From: F22 sp963675625
GTDB taxonomy: Bacteria; Bacteroidota; Bacteroidia; Bacteroidales; Bacteroidaceae
Direction of reading: 5' to 3'
Assembly (NCBI GenBank): GCA_963675625.1
Contig: OY776497.1
Location: forward strand, 2,356,001-2,420,000
Length of the DNA: 64,000 nucleotides
The position numbers were made by a program, and so were the translations under genes. A model generated the notes under the pieces. It saw nothing but the letters and a program-made list of their open reading frames with translations. It had not been told where the DNA came from and ran no database searches. This document shows positions 25,534 to 33,830 of the stretch, piece after piece (position 1 is the stretch's first letter; each line of letters begins with the position of its first letter).

Positions 25534-27630
25534 ATGAGATTATTTCAAAGAAAACGAGTGGTAATGGCTTGTCTTGCTGTTTTGGGTATAGCGGTGACTG
25601 GCTGTATTAGTAATGACATTAGTCAACCAGTCGACCCTAATACAGGGGGAGATGTGAAAAATAAATCGGAATATTTCGATTTTTCCACAAGACAAGATGT
25701 ACAAGTGCATGTAGACTATAAAACGTCTACTTCGCCAGTGGATGTGGCTGTGTACACCAGCGATCCTTATAATGAAGTAGGGGAGTTGGACGAGTCAATA
25801 AAGCCTATTTTTTCTGCTTTTACAGAAGATGGGGTCTTTGATGCACAGATCACTGTACCTAGTGATGCGACACGTTTGTATATTTCTGCGGTCTCTGCTG
25901 GTTACCCTCTTCTGTTGAATGAATTGACCACTGATGGGCAAATCATATCTGGCTTGCCTATCAAGAATGGACAAGTTAATTGGACTGCTCCTACGGTAGC
26001 TGAATTGAATGCTATTCTTCCTCTAGCTAATGCAACTACACGTGCTTTTTTTGAAAATCATTTGAATGTTGGTAACAGTAAACTGACCCTAGATGAGGGC
26101 AGATTATATTCTTTATATGACACGTATTACCATACATACAGTACGACAGCATATATGACTATTAACAGCCAAGTAAATGGTTTGTATGCTTATTTGACCG
26201 ATGATAGTCGTATTACGGGCAATAATACTGTGGGAGATCTTGTCAATCGTTTGAATGCCACACTGTATGATCATGCCCGAAAGAAAGACAACTCTGCCTA
26301 TTTACGTGGTGCAGATGATGTAAACTTAACTGTAATGAATAAAACCACTGATGGTCAGGATGTAGATCATGCACAGATTGATTTAGTGTTTTTGGGAGCT
26401 GCTGGGTCATATCATAATGCGATGGCATATTATTATTATCCAGCTGGTGCAAACATGACTGCGGAACAATTACATGCATTGCCTAAATTTGTGGTTTTTC
26501 CACGTACCACAAAAGGTTTGCCATCTGTAAAATTGACCGCTCGTTTGCAGTTCTTTGGTGCCAATTATGATGAACCTGGTGTCGATTCTTTCCCTCCTGG
26601 ATATACTATTGGTTGGATGCTTATTCCTAATGTGAATTTTGGTACTGCAGATGAACTTTCTGAAATTAATGGTCAGTTAGCCAATACGTACCAAAGTAAA
26701 TACATTTATTCAAATACGGAAGCCAATGTCAAAGGCAATAGTAGAACGCCTTATGACGGAAAGCCTCTTCCTGGATGTATTTCTTTATATGATAGTCGCA
26801 CACAGACTTATGTGATAGGTTTTGAAGATCAATCTTATAAAGGAGATTGGGGAGACTCAAGCTTTGAAGATATTTTATTCTTTGCAGTATGTAATCCTGC
26901 GGATGCATTTACTTCCGAAGCGGTACCATTGAAAGATGAAATTGTTCAACCTATTTGGAAAACGACAACAGAAGAAGGTACGCTTGCTTTTGAAGACTTA
27001 TGGCCAGAAGAAGGAGACTATGATCTTAATGATATGATTGTTGAGTACAAGTCAACAGTTACATACAATCAATGGAATGAAGTAAAAGAAATTGTGGATG
27101 AGTATAAACCTGTTTATGATGGAGCCGTGTATAAGAATGCCTTTGCAGTTATTTACAATGAAGCTATGGGAAATGTAGATAAAACGAATTCTACATATGC
27201 TGTTCAAGAAGCTGCAAACAGATTTGTGCTTTGGACAAACAATCAAGATGCCCTTGATAAGAATCAAACGTTTACAATTCGTCGTACATGGGAGGAAGGA
27301 TCTTATTTGGACAAAGGAAGCAGACAACGTAATGTCAATCCATTTTTGATTATCAATTATACTCCTGGTGATCATAATCGTTCGGAAGTACATCTTCCAA
27401 TGACTTCTCCATCTCCTTGGGCAAATACATCATTAAACAATACTGCTTCAGATGCTTATTATGTAAATCGTGATGGAGGGTATCCATTTGCTATTGAATT
27501 ATATGGAGTGACAGATTGGAAAGCCAACAAGGTGGAAAGACGTCGTATTGATGACAGTGCAGCATTCCCGTTGTTTAAATCATGGGCACAAAGTAAAGGT
27601 GCTGACAACAAAGATTGGTATAATAAATAG
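25534..27630 (+). CDS. LruC-domain surface lipoprotein (698 aa)
   Basis: A lipoprotein signal ends at VTGC (Cys24). The N-terminal half (about 40-480) differs from that of the paralogue at 10054 and lacks its beta-helix-like repeats. The C-terminal LruC domain opens at about residue 486 with LAFEDLWPEEGDYDLND and ends SKGADNKDWYNK. The shared GDYDLND acidic loop looks like a possible calcium site; that is inference. The protein probably faces the periplasm or cell surface, with unknown function. It has its own promoter, and a terminator follows 88 bp after the stop. Confidence 0.83.
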   Translation: MRLFQRKRVVMACLAVLGIAVTGCISNDISQPVDPNTGGDVKNKSEYFDFSTRQDVQVHVDYKTSTSPVDVAVYTSDPYNEVGELDESIKPIFSAFTEDGVFDAQITVPSDATRLYISAVSAGYPLLLNELTTDGQIISGLPIKNGQVNWTAPTVAELNAILPLANATTRAFFENHLNVGNSKLTLDEGRLYSLYDTYYHTYSTTAYMTINSQVNGLYAYLTDDSRITGNNTVGDLVNRLNATLYDHARKKDNSAYLRGADDVNLTVMNKTTDGQDVDHAQIDLVFLGAAGSYHNAMAYYYYPAGANMTAEQLHALPKFVVFPRTTKGLPSVKLTARLQFFGANYDEPGVDSFPPGYTIGWMLIPNVNFGTADELSEINGQLANTYQSKYIYSNTEANVKGNSRTPYDGKPLPGCISLYDSRTQTYVIGFEDQSYKGDWGDSSFEDILFFAVCNPADAFTSEAVPLKDEIVQPIWKTTTEEGTLAFEDLWPEEGDYDLNDMIVEYKSTVTYNQWNEVKEIVDEYKPVYDGAVYKNAFAVIYNEAMGNVDKTNSTYAVQEAANRFVLWTNNQDALDKNQTFTIRRTWEEGSYLDKGSRQRNVNPFLIINYTPGDHNRSEVHLPMTSPSPWANTSLNNTASDAYYVNRDGGYPFAIELYGVTDWKANKVERRRIDDSAAFPLFKSWAQSKGADNKDWYNK

Positions 27631-27717
27631 TTTGAAGTTTGAATCCATAACGGATATTTTGTATTGATTATTTTGATATGTCTAATGCAATGAGTACATT
27701 GCAGACAATCATATAAG

Positions 27718-27755
27718 TAGGCTCCTTCTTATCATGAGAAGGGGCCTCTATTTTT
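27718..27755 (+). terminator. Terminator after the second LruC gene
   Basis: A stem of about 11 bp (27719-27729 with 27737-27747, one G-U pair) is followed by ATTTTT. An ATG inside it (27734) opens a longer GH15 frame, but the terminator makes that start unlikely. Confidence 0.82.
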
Positions 27756-27784
27756 CTATGGACGTTTTACTAATTACAGAAGAT

Positions 27785-29593
27785 ATGGACAACTTAAATT
27801 ATGGTATTATAGGTAATTGTACTTCAGCAGCTCTTGTGTCCGAATCAGGAAGTATCGACTGGCTTTGCCTGCCTCGATTCGATTCCCCTACAGTTTTTGC
27901 AAAATTGCTAGATTCCTCCAAGGGAGGTGCAATGCGCATTGAAGTTGTGGGGTGTGTTGGCATAAATCAACAATATATCCCCCGTACCAATCTATTGTGT
28001 ACGACATTTTATTCTCCTGATGGATTACTCGAAGTGGTTGATTTTATGCCCAGATATAAACCTCACGGGACTGATTTTTATTGTCCACCAGATGTGATTA
28101 GATATCTTCGAGTGGTAGATGGGAAACCTAGAGTGAAAATATTCTTCGATCCTAAGTTGGAATATGGGAAGTCTGATACAATTATTGAAGACAAAGGACC
28201 ATTTATCTGTGCATACACGAATAGTCCGTATGATTCGTTTTATTTGTATTCAGATTTACCTCATAGCTCTATTCTGAATCATGAAGAAATGGTCTTAGAT
28301 GACGATCATTTTCTTCTGATGAGTTATCACCAAAAGCTTTATAAGCAAGATTTGACTCGTACCCAGCTTAAGATGGAAAGAACCAAGGTGTATTGGTTAA
28401 CTTGGTGCGATGTAACGGTGACCTATCCGCAATACAATGACTTGATACAACGTAGTGCATTGACGTTAAAATTGCTGAGCTATCAAAAAACAGGTGCTGT
28501 TATTGCTGCGTTGACCACGTCGCTTCCTGAAACAATTGGTGAAGAGCGTAATTGGGATTATCGCTACTGTTGGATACGAGATGGATCCATGGTAGTGCGT
28601 ATTCTTACCGAATTGGGGCATAATAATGTAGCTAATCGCTATATGCATTACATTATTAATATGCTGCCCGATAAGGATGAAGCTATGCAAATCATGTATG
28701 GCATTTCTGGAGAGAAGACCTTAGAAGAGTTTACTCTCGATCATCTGGAGGGCTACGAAGGATCTAAACCAGTACGCGTGGGGAATGCCGCATATATGCA
28801 GAAGCAAAATGATATCTATGGAATCTTGATGGATTCTATTCACTATTATTTTAAGAAATTTAGTACGTCCTTATCGTATAGTGAAGAACTGTGGACGGTA
28901 GTGCGACTTGTCGTGCGTATTGTGCGCGATAATTGGCATAGCATGGATAGGGGTATATGGGAGTTGCGTAATGAAAGTAAGCATTTTACTTTCAGTAAGG
29001 TACTCTGCTGGGTAGCTGTAGATAGAGCGAGAGGAATTGCTGAATTTTTACATCAACCACATCTTGCAGAAGAGTGGAAAAAGTTGGAAAACGAGATACG
29101 TGACGATATAGAAGCTCATGCTTGGAGTGAGAAAAAACAAGCCTATACCCAAGCCTATGGTTGTGAAGAGTTGGATGCTTCTGTATTGCTTATGCTCAAG
29201 TATGGGTATGTATGTCCAGGGTCTGAACGGTTCCGTAAAACAGTGTTTGCGATTCAGAAAGAGTTGGAGCATGATGGGTTGATGTATCGTTATCGTAATA
29301 AAGATGACTTTGGTACTCCTAAATCTGCATTTACGATCTGTTCTTTTTGGTTGGCTAGTGCACTGTATGATATTGGTGAAGTGGATGCTGCTAAAGAACG
29401 TTTTGAGCGTTTGCTTTCTTATAGCAATCACTTGGGACTTTTCAGTGAAGACTTGGATTTTAAAACCAAACGTCAACTGGGTAACTTCCCTCAAGCTTAT
29501 TCTCATTTGGCTATCATTGAGATGGCTATTGCTATGAGTGAAGGGGAGTCTACACCAGAAACAATCATACGTAAATGTCTTTCTAACGATTAA
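27785..29593 (+). CDS. Glycoside hydrolase family 15 protein (glucoamylase/trehalase-like)
   Basis: GH15 enzymes release glucose from alpha-glucans or trehalose with inversion, using two Glu residues. The 602 residues begin MDNLNYGIIGNCTSAALVS, a typical family start, with no signal peptide, so the protein is cytoplasmic. The N-terminal super-sandwich precedes an (alpha/alpha)6 barrel with RNWDYRYCWIRDGSM. GIWELR (Glu393) holds the expected general acid. At the usual general-base site (E in ETTF or EGTF before CSFW) the sequence reads TPKSAFTICSFW, with Lys513. Activity may therefore be altered. It converges on otsAB, so a trehalose-related role is plausible. Confidence 0.85.
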   Translation: MDNLNYGIIGNCTSAALVSESGSIDWLCLPRFDSPTVFAKLLDSSKGGAMRIEVVGCVGINQQYIPRTNLLCTTFYSPDGLLEVVDFMPRYKPHGTDFYCPPDVIRYLRVVDGKPRVKIFFDPKLEYGKSDTIIEDKGPFICAYTNSPYDSFYLYSDLPHSSILNHEEMVLDDDHFLLMSYHQKLYKQDLTRTQLKMERTKVYWLTWCDVTVTYPQYNDLIQRSALTLKLLSYQKTGAVIAALTTSLPETIGEERNWDYRYCWIRDGSMVVRILTELGHNNVANRYMHYIINMLPDKDEAMQIMYGISGEKTLEEFTLDHLEGYEGSKPVRVGNAAYMQKQNDIYGILMDSIHYYFKKFSTSLSYSEELWTVVRLVVRIVRDNWHSMDRGIWELRNESKHFTFSKVLCWVAVDRARGIAEFLHQPHLAEEWKKLENEIRDDIEAHAWSEKKQAYTQAYGCEELDASVLLMLKYGYVCPGSERFRKTVFAIQKELEHDGLMYRYRNKDDFGTPKSAFTICSFWLASALYDIGEVDAAKERFERLLSYSNHLGLFSEDLDFKTKRQLGNFPQAYSHLAIIEMAIAMSEGESTPETIIRKCLSND

Positions 29594-29668
29594 ATACTTC
29601 TTGCTTTCTTTTTTCGATTATCCCCATTTGGCCAGATAACTAAGCAAGTTTTGAATACCATTTCTTGT

Positions 29669-29766
29669 CAAGTATATAAGAGCGAGCTGTTATATACGTG
29701 ACAACCTACCTAGCAAGTATATAAGAGTGCGCTCTTATATACTTGCTAGCTCACTCTTATATACTT
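29669..29766. repeat. Cluster of palindromic repeats between convergent genes
   Basis: The unit AAGTATATAAGAG occurs directly at 29670-29682 and 29715-29727 and inverted at 29732-29744 and 29754-29766, with a degenerate inverted copy at 29690-29698. The central pair forms a perfect 18-bp stem (29710-29727 with 29732-29749) around the loop TGCG. No U-run follows on either side, so it is not a standard terminator, although it lies between the convergent GH15 gene and otsAB. The rest of the 29594-29903 gap shows nothing I can identify. Confidence 0.85.
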
Positions 29767-29903
29767 CTCGGATAGCTGGCACGTATAAGTCATGTTTTTA
29801 TGATATATATTCGAATCTCCGCTCTTTAAGAAGGGCTGTTTTGATGTGTAGCTTGCAACTTACCTAGACCCTCTAGAATGTTGGTTGATGATCTACGTTC
29901 TAT

Positions 29904-32126
29904 TTAATCAAGGTTTTCTATCCAATGAAGCAGCAATTTACGTACTGCTTTGACCGATTCTATTTTGTAGTTTGCATATGTATTGGTCAAGCCTACTTTG
30001 ATGGTGATTGCATTATCAGGTAGTCCTTTGAACATGTATTCATCCGTCCAATCATCTCCTATTGCAATAATTTCATCATAGCATGTATCTTTCATGACAT
30101 ACTGAGCAGCAGTACCTTTGTTTATTCCTCCATTTTTAACCTCAATAACCTTGTTACCTTCCATAATTTCAAGGTTGTGGTTTGCGATAAGAGCACTTAA
30201 AGCAGCCCGTAGTTCATTGACACGTAGCTCACTTTGATCCAATTCGGCTTTACGATAATGCCAAACAAGGGAGTAATTTTTTTTCTCGATAAAACTACCA
30301 GGAGTACGTACTACATATTCTTCCATAACGGGCTGAATATATTTCATCCAGTCATTTGAAACGATGGCAATCATTTGCCAATCTTCCCCAAATGGACGGT
30401 ACCATACACCATGTTCACAGACTAAATTGACAGGTATATCTTTAAACCATCTCCCTAATGTCTCTTTATCTCGTCCACTTATAATCGTTACGGTGTTGTG
30501 CTGGTTTCTTGCCAGTGCTTTGATATATGTTTTTAACTCTTGATCTGGATAGGCATCTTGTGGATTTTTTACGAAGTTTGTAAGCGTACCATCATAATCC
30601 AAAAAGATCATTCTTTTATTTGCTGTTTTAAGACGTTTGGTCAATCCATTTCTAACACTTGCATTGATATGTTTGGCATAAAACGCTTGTTGCAAATCTT
30701 CTACAGTTTTTAGCTTATCTACAAAGTCCTGAGCCCATTTGAAGACATTGTATTGTTGTATTCGCTGTCGTAGCGTTTGAATATTGTTTATTTGTTTTTC
30801 TAAAGGCATAATAAGTGCTTGATGGATAGCATCGGCCATACTCTCTTGATCTAATGGATTGATAATTACAGCTTCGCCCATTTCTTTGGCTACTCCAGCC
30901 ATTTCGCTGAGTATGACAACACCTGTATTGTCTACACGAGAAGCTACATATTCCTTGGCGACCAAGTTCATCCCATCTCGTACAGGAGTGATTAATCCGA
31001 CATCACAACTGCAATATAAAGAAACTAGTGATTCGAATGGCAAAGAACGATAGAAATAACGGATTGGTTGATAGTTTAATTTGCCATACTTACCATTTAT
31101 TTTTCCGACCAATTCATCAACCTCTTTTTTGAGTAATTGATAGTGATCTACTTTTGAACGTGACGGCACTGCCACCATTACCAATGAAGCTTGTCCTTGA
31201 TGTTCTGGGTATTTTTCTAGGAAACGATCAAAAGCATGTAGTCGCTGAGGAATGCCTTTAGTATAATCTAGACGATCAATGGATAAGATCAATTTTTTTC
31301 GATCTCCTCGATTATAATATTTGATAAGTTCTTGTTGAAATGGTGATTGGTCTTCGTCTACGCGTCCCATAATATCTTCTGCTGCTTGTGCAAATTTATT
31401 GTAGTCAATTCCCATGGGAAATGTTTCAGAAAGTATTACTCGATCTTCAAGCATGATCTGATTAAATGACACTTCATGTCCAAGTAATCGTCGTACACAA
31501 CTAAAAAAGTGACGTTGATAATCATAAATGTGGAATCCAATTAAATCAGCTCCTAGCATACCACTAATAAGCTCATTTCTCCATGGCAAAAGGCGAAATA
31601 CCTCAAAAGAAGGGAAGGGAATATGTAAGAAAAAGCCAACAGTTACATTTGGACGTTTTTCCTTAATCATTTGGGGAACCAATAGTAGTTGATAGTCATG
31701 CACCCAAATCATATCATCATCGTCAATGTTGTTCACAGCAACATCGGCAAATTTTTGATTAACAGCAATATATGATTGCCAGTCTTCGCTTTTAAAATCA
31801 GCGTGCTGGGTGAAATAATGAAATAGAGGCCAGATTGTTCTATTGCTGAACCCTTCATAAAAGTGATGGATTTCTTCTTCAGACAGATGTATAGGAAGAC
31901 AATCTTTTTCTCGAAAAAGATTATTTAATTTATGTAATTCTTTTTCTGTATAGTTGTCTGATGGTTGTCCCATCCATCCCATCCATTTACCTCCATATTG
32001 TTTATATATAGAAGCCATGCCAGTGGCCAATCCTCCAATGCTAGGCTCTAGTTCGTATTCTTCATTATCCGTTTCAAGAATGCTAAAAGGCAACCTATTT
32101 GATATAATATGTATTTTCTTTTTCAT
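29904..32126 (-). CDS. otsAB: Bifunctional trehalose-6-phosphate synthase / trehalose-6-phosphatase
   Basis: This cytoplasmic fusion makes trehalose from UDP-glucose and glucose-6-phosphate. The N-terminal GT20 synthase (about residues 1-465) has SNRLPFSI, GGLATGM, WVHDYQLLLVPQ, IDRLDYTKG and RDGMNLVAKEY. The C-terminal HAD phosphatase (about 505-740) has FLDYDGTLT and GDDWTDEYMF. The start is placed at 32126 (MKKKIHIIS); an ATG at 32135 is also possible. A longer frame to 32189 overlaps the promoter and is rejected. Length is 740 residues. It converges on the GH15 gene. Confidence 0.94.
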   Translation of the reverse strand: MKKKIHIISNRLPFSILETDNEEYELEPSIGGLATGMASIYKQYGGKWMGWMGQPSDNYTEKELHKLNNLFREKDCLPIHLSEEEIHHFYEGFSNRTIWPLFHYFTQHADFKSEDWQSYIAVNQKFADVAVNNIDDDDMIWVHDYQLLLVPQMIKEKRPNVTVGFFLHIPFPSFEVFRLLPWRNELISGMLGADLIGFHIYDYQRHFFSCVRRLLGHEVSFNQIMLEDRVILSETFPMGIDYNKFAQAAEDIMGRVDEDQSPFQQELIKYYNRGDRKKLILSIDRLDYTKGIPQRLHAFDRFLEKYPEHQGQASLVMVAVPSRSKVDHYQLLKKEVDELVGKINGKYGKLNYQPIRYFYRSLPFESLVSLYCSCDVGLITPVRDGMNLVAKEYVASRVDNTGVVILSEMAGVAKEMGEAVIINPLDQESMADAIHQALIMPLEKQINNIQTLRQRIQQYNVFKWAQDFVDKLKTVEDLQQAFYAKHINASVRNGLTKRLKTANKRMIFLDYDGTLTNFVKNPQDAYPDQELKTYIKALARNQHNTVTIISGRDKETLGRWFKDIPVNLVCEHGVWYRPFGEDWQMIAIVSNDWMKYIQPVMEEYVVRTPGSFIEKKNYSLVWHYRKAELDQSELRVNELRAALSALIANHNLEIMEGNKVIEVKNGGINKGTAAQYVMKDTCYDEIIAIGDDWTDEYMFKGLPDNAITIKVGLTNTYANYKIESVKAVRKLLLHWIENLD

Positions 32127-32160
32127 AATCTTCATTTCCGTAGTTAATTCCTGATACCTA

Positions 32161-32192
32161 CAAATGTACGAAAAACTGTTGAAAAACACAAA
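32161..32192 (-). promoter_or_regulatory. Promoter of otsAB
   Basis: On the minus strand TTTG (32192-32189), 20 bp, then TACATTTG (32168-32161): a perfect consensus. Transcription should start near 32155, about 20-30 nt before the proposed start codon. Confidence 0.75.
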
Positions 32193-32335
32193 TTAGATCT
32201 AAGGAAAATGTCTTGGTTACTGTGTCGATTATGTGAAAAAATAAAGTATAATTAAGAGTTATCTACTGGGTGCATTACGCATTGAACGGTGTGGCTTTTT
32301 ACTTTATATTACATGGAGATATGAATAAATAGTTG

Positions 32336-32343
32336 TATTTTTG
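32336..32343 (+). promoter_or_regulatory. -7 box in front of the riboswitch-like leader
   Basis: TATTTTTG fits TAnnTTTG. Transcription would start near 32348-32350, exactly where the aptamer-like sequence begins. No good -33 box is present. Confidence 0.5.
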
Positions 32344-32348
32344 CAAAA

Positions 32349-32424
32349 CATCGAAATGGGGACCTCTGAGGGGGAGATTATACCCGCCGATCTGATGCGG
32401 AAAATGCTACCTCATGTCGATTGT
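32349..32424 (+). promoter_or_regulatory. TPP riboswitch-like aptamer (diverged THI-box)
   Basis: The stretch GGGG (32358-32361), GAGATTATACCC (32374-32385), CTGAT (32392-32396) and GCGGAAAATGC (32397-32407) keeps the order and near-spacing of the THI-box. The pyrimidine-sensing GAGA and the CTGAT/AATGC elements are retained. It departs from consensus where CTGAGA should be (GGGAGA), and in the 3' part, where CGTAGGGA is not recognisable. ATCGA (32350-32354) and TCGAT (32417-32421) can close a P1 helix. The aptamer lies in a leader of about 230 nt upstream of an MFS transporter, a natural target for thiamine control. Confidence 0.52.
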
Positions 32425-32526
32425 CTTTGGACTATTCTAAAAGGCGAATATGTAAAAAACTATCATATACCGTAGATATAGAGTTGGCTAAACACGAAAA
32501 GTGTTTTTGGATGTCATCATGAGGTA
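32408..32526 (+). promoter_or_regulatory. Possible expression platform of the riboswitch-like leader
   Basis: TACCTCATG (32408-32416) can pair perfectly with CATGAGGTA (32518-32526). Its CCTCAT part can instead pair with ATGGGG (32356-32361) in the aptamer, so the two pairings exclude each other. Between them a 6-bp hairpin (32490-32495 with 32501-32506) is followed by a short T-run. This arrangement could switch transcription or translation of the downstream transporter. Confidence 0.4.
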
Positions 32527-32581
32527 AAGAATATAATAACAGGGTATATTTTCTAGATACGTACTATCTATTTTTTTTATT

Positions 32582-33745
32582 ATGAGAACAAAACAAAGAA
32601 TTCTTCTTTCTGATCAGAACCATAAGATGTATTGGTATCTGACTGTTTTAACATGTGTGGTTGGTTTTAGTTTTCAGGGGTGGCGTACCCTCTTTAATAA
32701 CTTTGCTGTTGATGAAGTGGGTATCAATGCATTTCAAGTTGGAGCCATTCAGTCACTTCGCGAAGTTCCAGGCTTTTTGTCTTTATTGGTTGTTTATTTG
32801 TTGCTTATTTTTAAGGAACATCGCCTAAGTGCTCTTTCTGTTTTTGTCTTAGGGGTTGGTGTGGCTGCGGCTGGTTTTTTAGGAAGTTTTTGGGGATTGG
32901 TGTTTACGACTTTTGCCATGTCTGTTGGCATGCACTATTTTGAGACAACACGAAAATCGTTAATTTTGCAATACTTTTCACGCCAACAAGCTCCTTTGGC
33001 TTTTGCTCGGTTACTGAGTTGGACTGCTGTTGTCAATATCTGTGTTGGAGGTGTTATTCTGGGCTTGCAATATGTGATGGATATACCAGCTATTTTTTGT
33101 GTTATAGGGGCTGTGGCTATTTTAGTGGGTTTAGGAGCATTGTTTGTAAATCCAACTTCTAAGCATATACCCAAGCAAAACAACAAGATGGTGTTCAAGA
33201 AAAAGTATTGGCTGTTCTATGTCATTAATTTTCTAAGTGGTGCACGACGACAAATTTTTGTGGTTTTTGCGGTGTTTATACTTGTTCAGAGACATCATTA
33301 CAGTGTAGCTTATGTCACTGCATTGTTTATATTAAATAATATCATTAGTTATTTTGTGGCTCCTATTATAGGTCGTATGATTAATAAGTATAGCGAACGT
33401 GCTGTACTTTCCATGGAGTACGGATGGATGGTCTTTATATTTTTAGGCTATGCTTTTATAGATAATGCTTGGATAGTAGGAATTTTATATATCATTGACA
33501 ATATATTTTATCCATGTTCGATGGCTATCAATACTTATTTTCAAAAGATAGGGGAACCAGAAGATATCGCTCCATCTATGGCTGTTGGTTTTACTATTAA
33601 TCATATTTCGGCAGTTGTCATCCCAGTAATGGGGGGAGCATTATGGTTGCTTGATTATAGAATCCCATTTGTAGTTGGGGCTATGTTAAGTGTCTGTTCG
33701 CTGTATTTTGTGCAGAAGATGAAAGTATATCATGTCGAATCGTGA
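32582..33745 (+). CDS. MFS transporter, possibly thiamine-related
   Basis: An inner-membrane permease of 387 residues with about 11-12 hydrophobic helices, starting after a short cytoplasmic N-terminus (MRTKQRILLSDQNHKMYW). It has the general look of the major facilitator superfamily. A loop near residue 200 (NPTSKHIPKQNNKMVFKKKY) separates the two halves. The substrate is not readable from sequence. The TPP-aptamer-like leader suggests uptake of thiamine or a precursor, which is inference. It converges on rmuC across a shared terminator and is not in an operon. Confidence 0.8.
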   Translation: MRTKQRILLSDQNHKMYWYLTVLTCVVGFSFQGWRTLFNNFAVDEVGINAFQVGAIQSLREVPGFLSLLVVYLLLIFKEHRLSALSVFVLGVGVAAAGFLGSFWGLVFTTFAMSVGMHYFETTRKSLILQYFSRQQAPLAFARLLSWTAVVNICVGGVILGLQYVMDIPAIFCVIGAVAILVGLGALFVNPTSKHIPKQNNKMVFKKKYWLFYVINFLSGARRQIFVVFAVFILVQRHHYSVAYVTALFILNNIISYFVAPIIGRMINKYSERAVLSMEYGWMVFIFLGYAFIDNAWIVGILYIIDNIFYPCSMAINTYFQKIGEPEDIAPSMAVGFTINHISAVVIPVMGGALWLLDYRIPFVVGAMLSVCSLYFVQKMKVYHVES

Positions 33746-33765
33746 TGAGTTGATAAGACAGTGTA

Positions 33766-33807
33766 AAAAAATAGCATGCATCAGAAATTTGGTGCATGCT
33801 ATTTTTT
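33766..33807. terminator. Bidirectional terminator between the MFS gene and rmuC
   Basis: A perfect 15-bp stem (33766-33780 with 33793-33807) has a 12-nt loop, an A-run on the left and a T-run on the right. Confidence 0.92.
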
Positions 33808-33830
33808 GTTCTAAGTTTTTTATTTGGGGC

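Noticed and set aside
29669..29766. CRISPR array
   Set aside because: The repeat units are inverted as well as direct and the spacers are irregular, unlike a CRISPR array; no cas gene is present.
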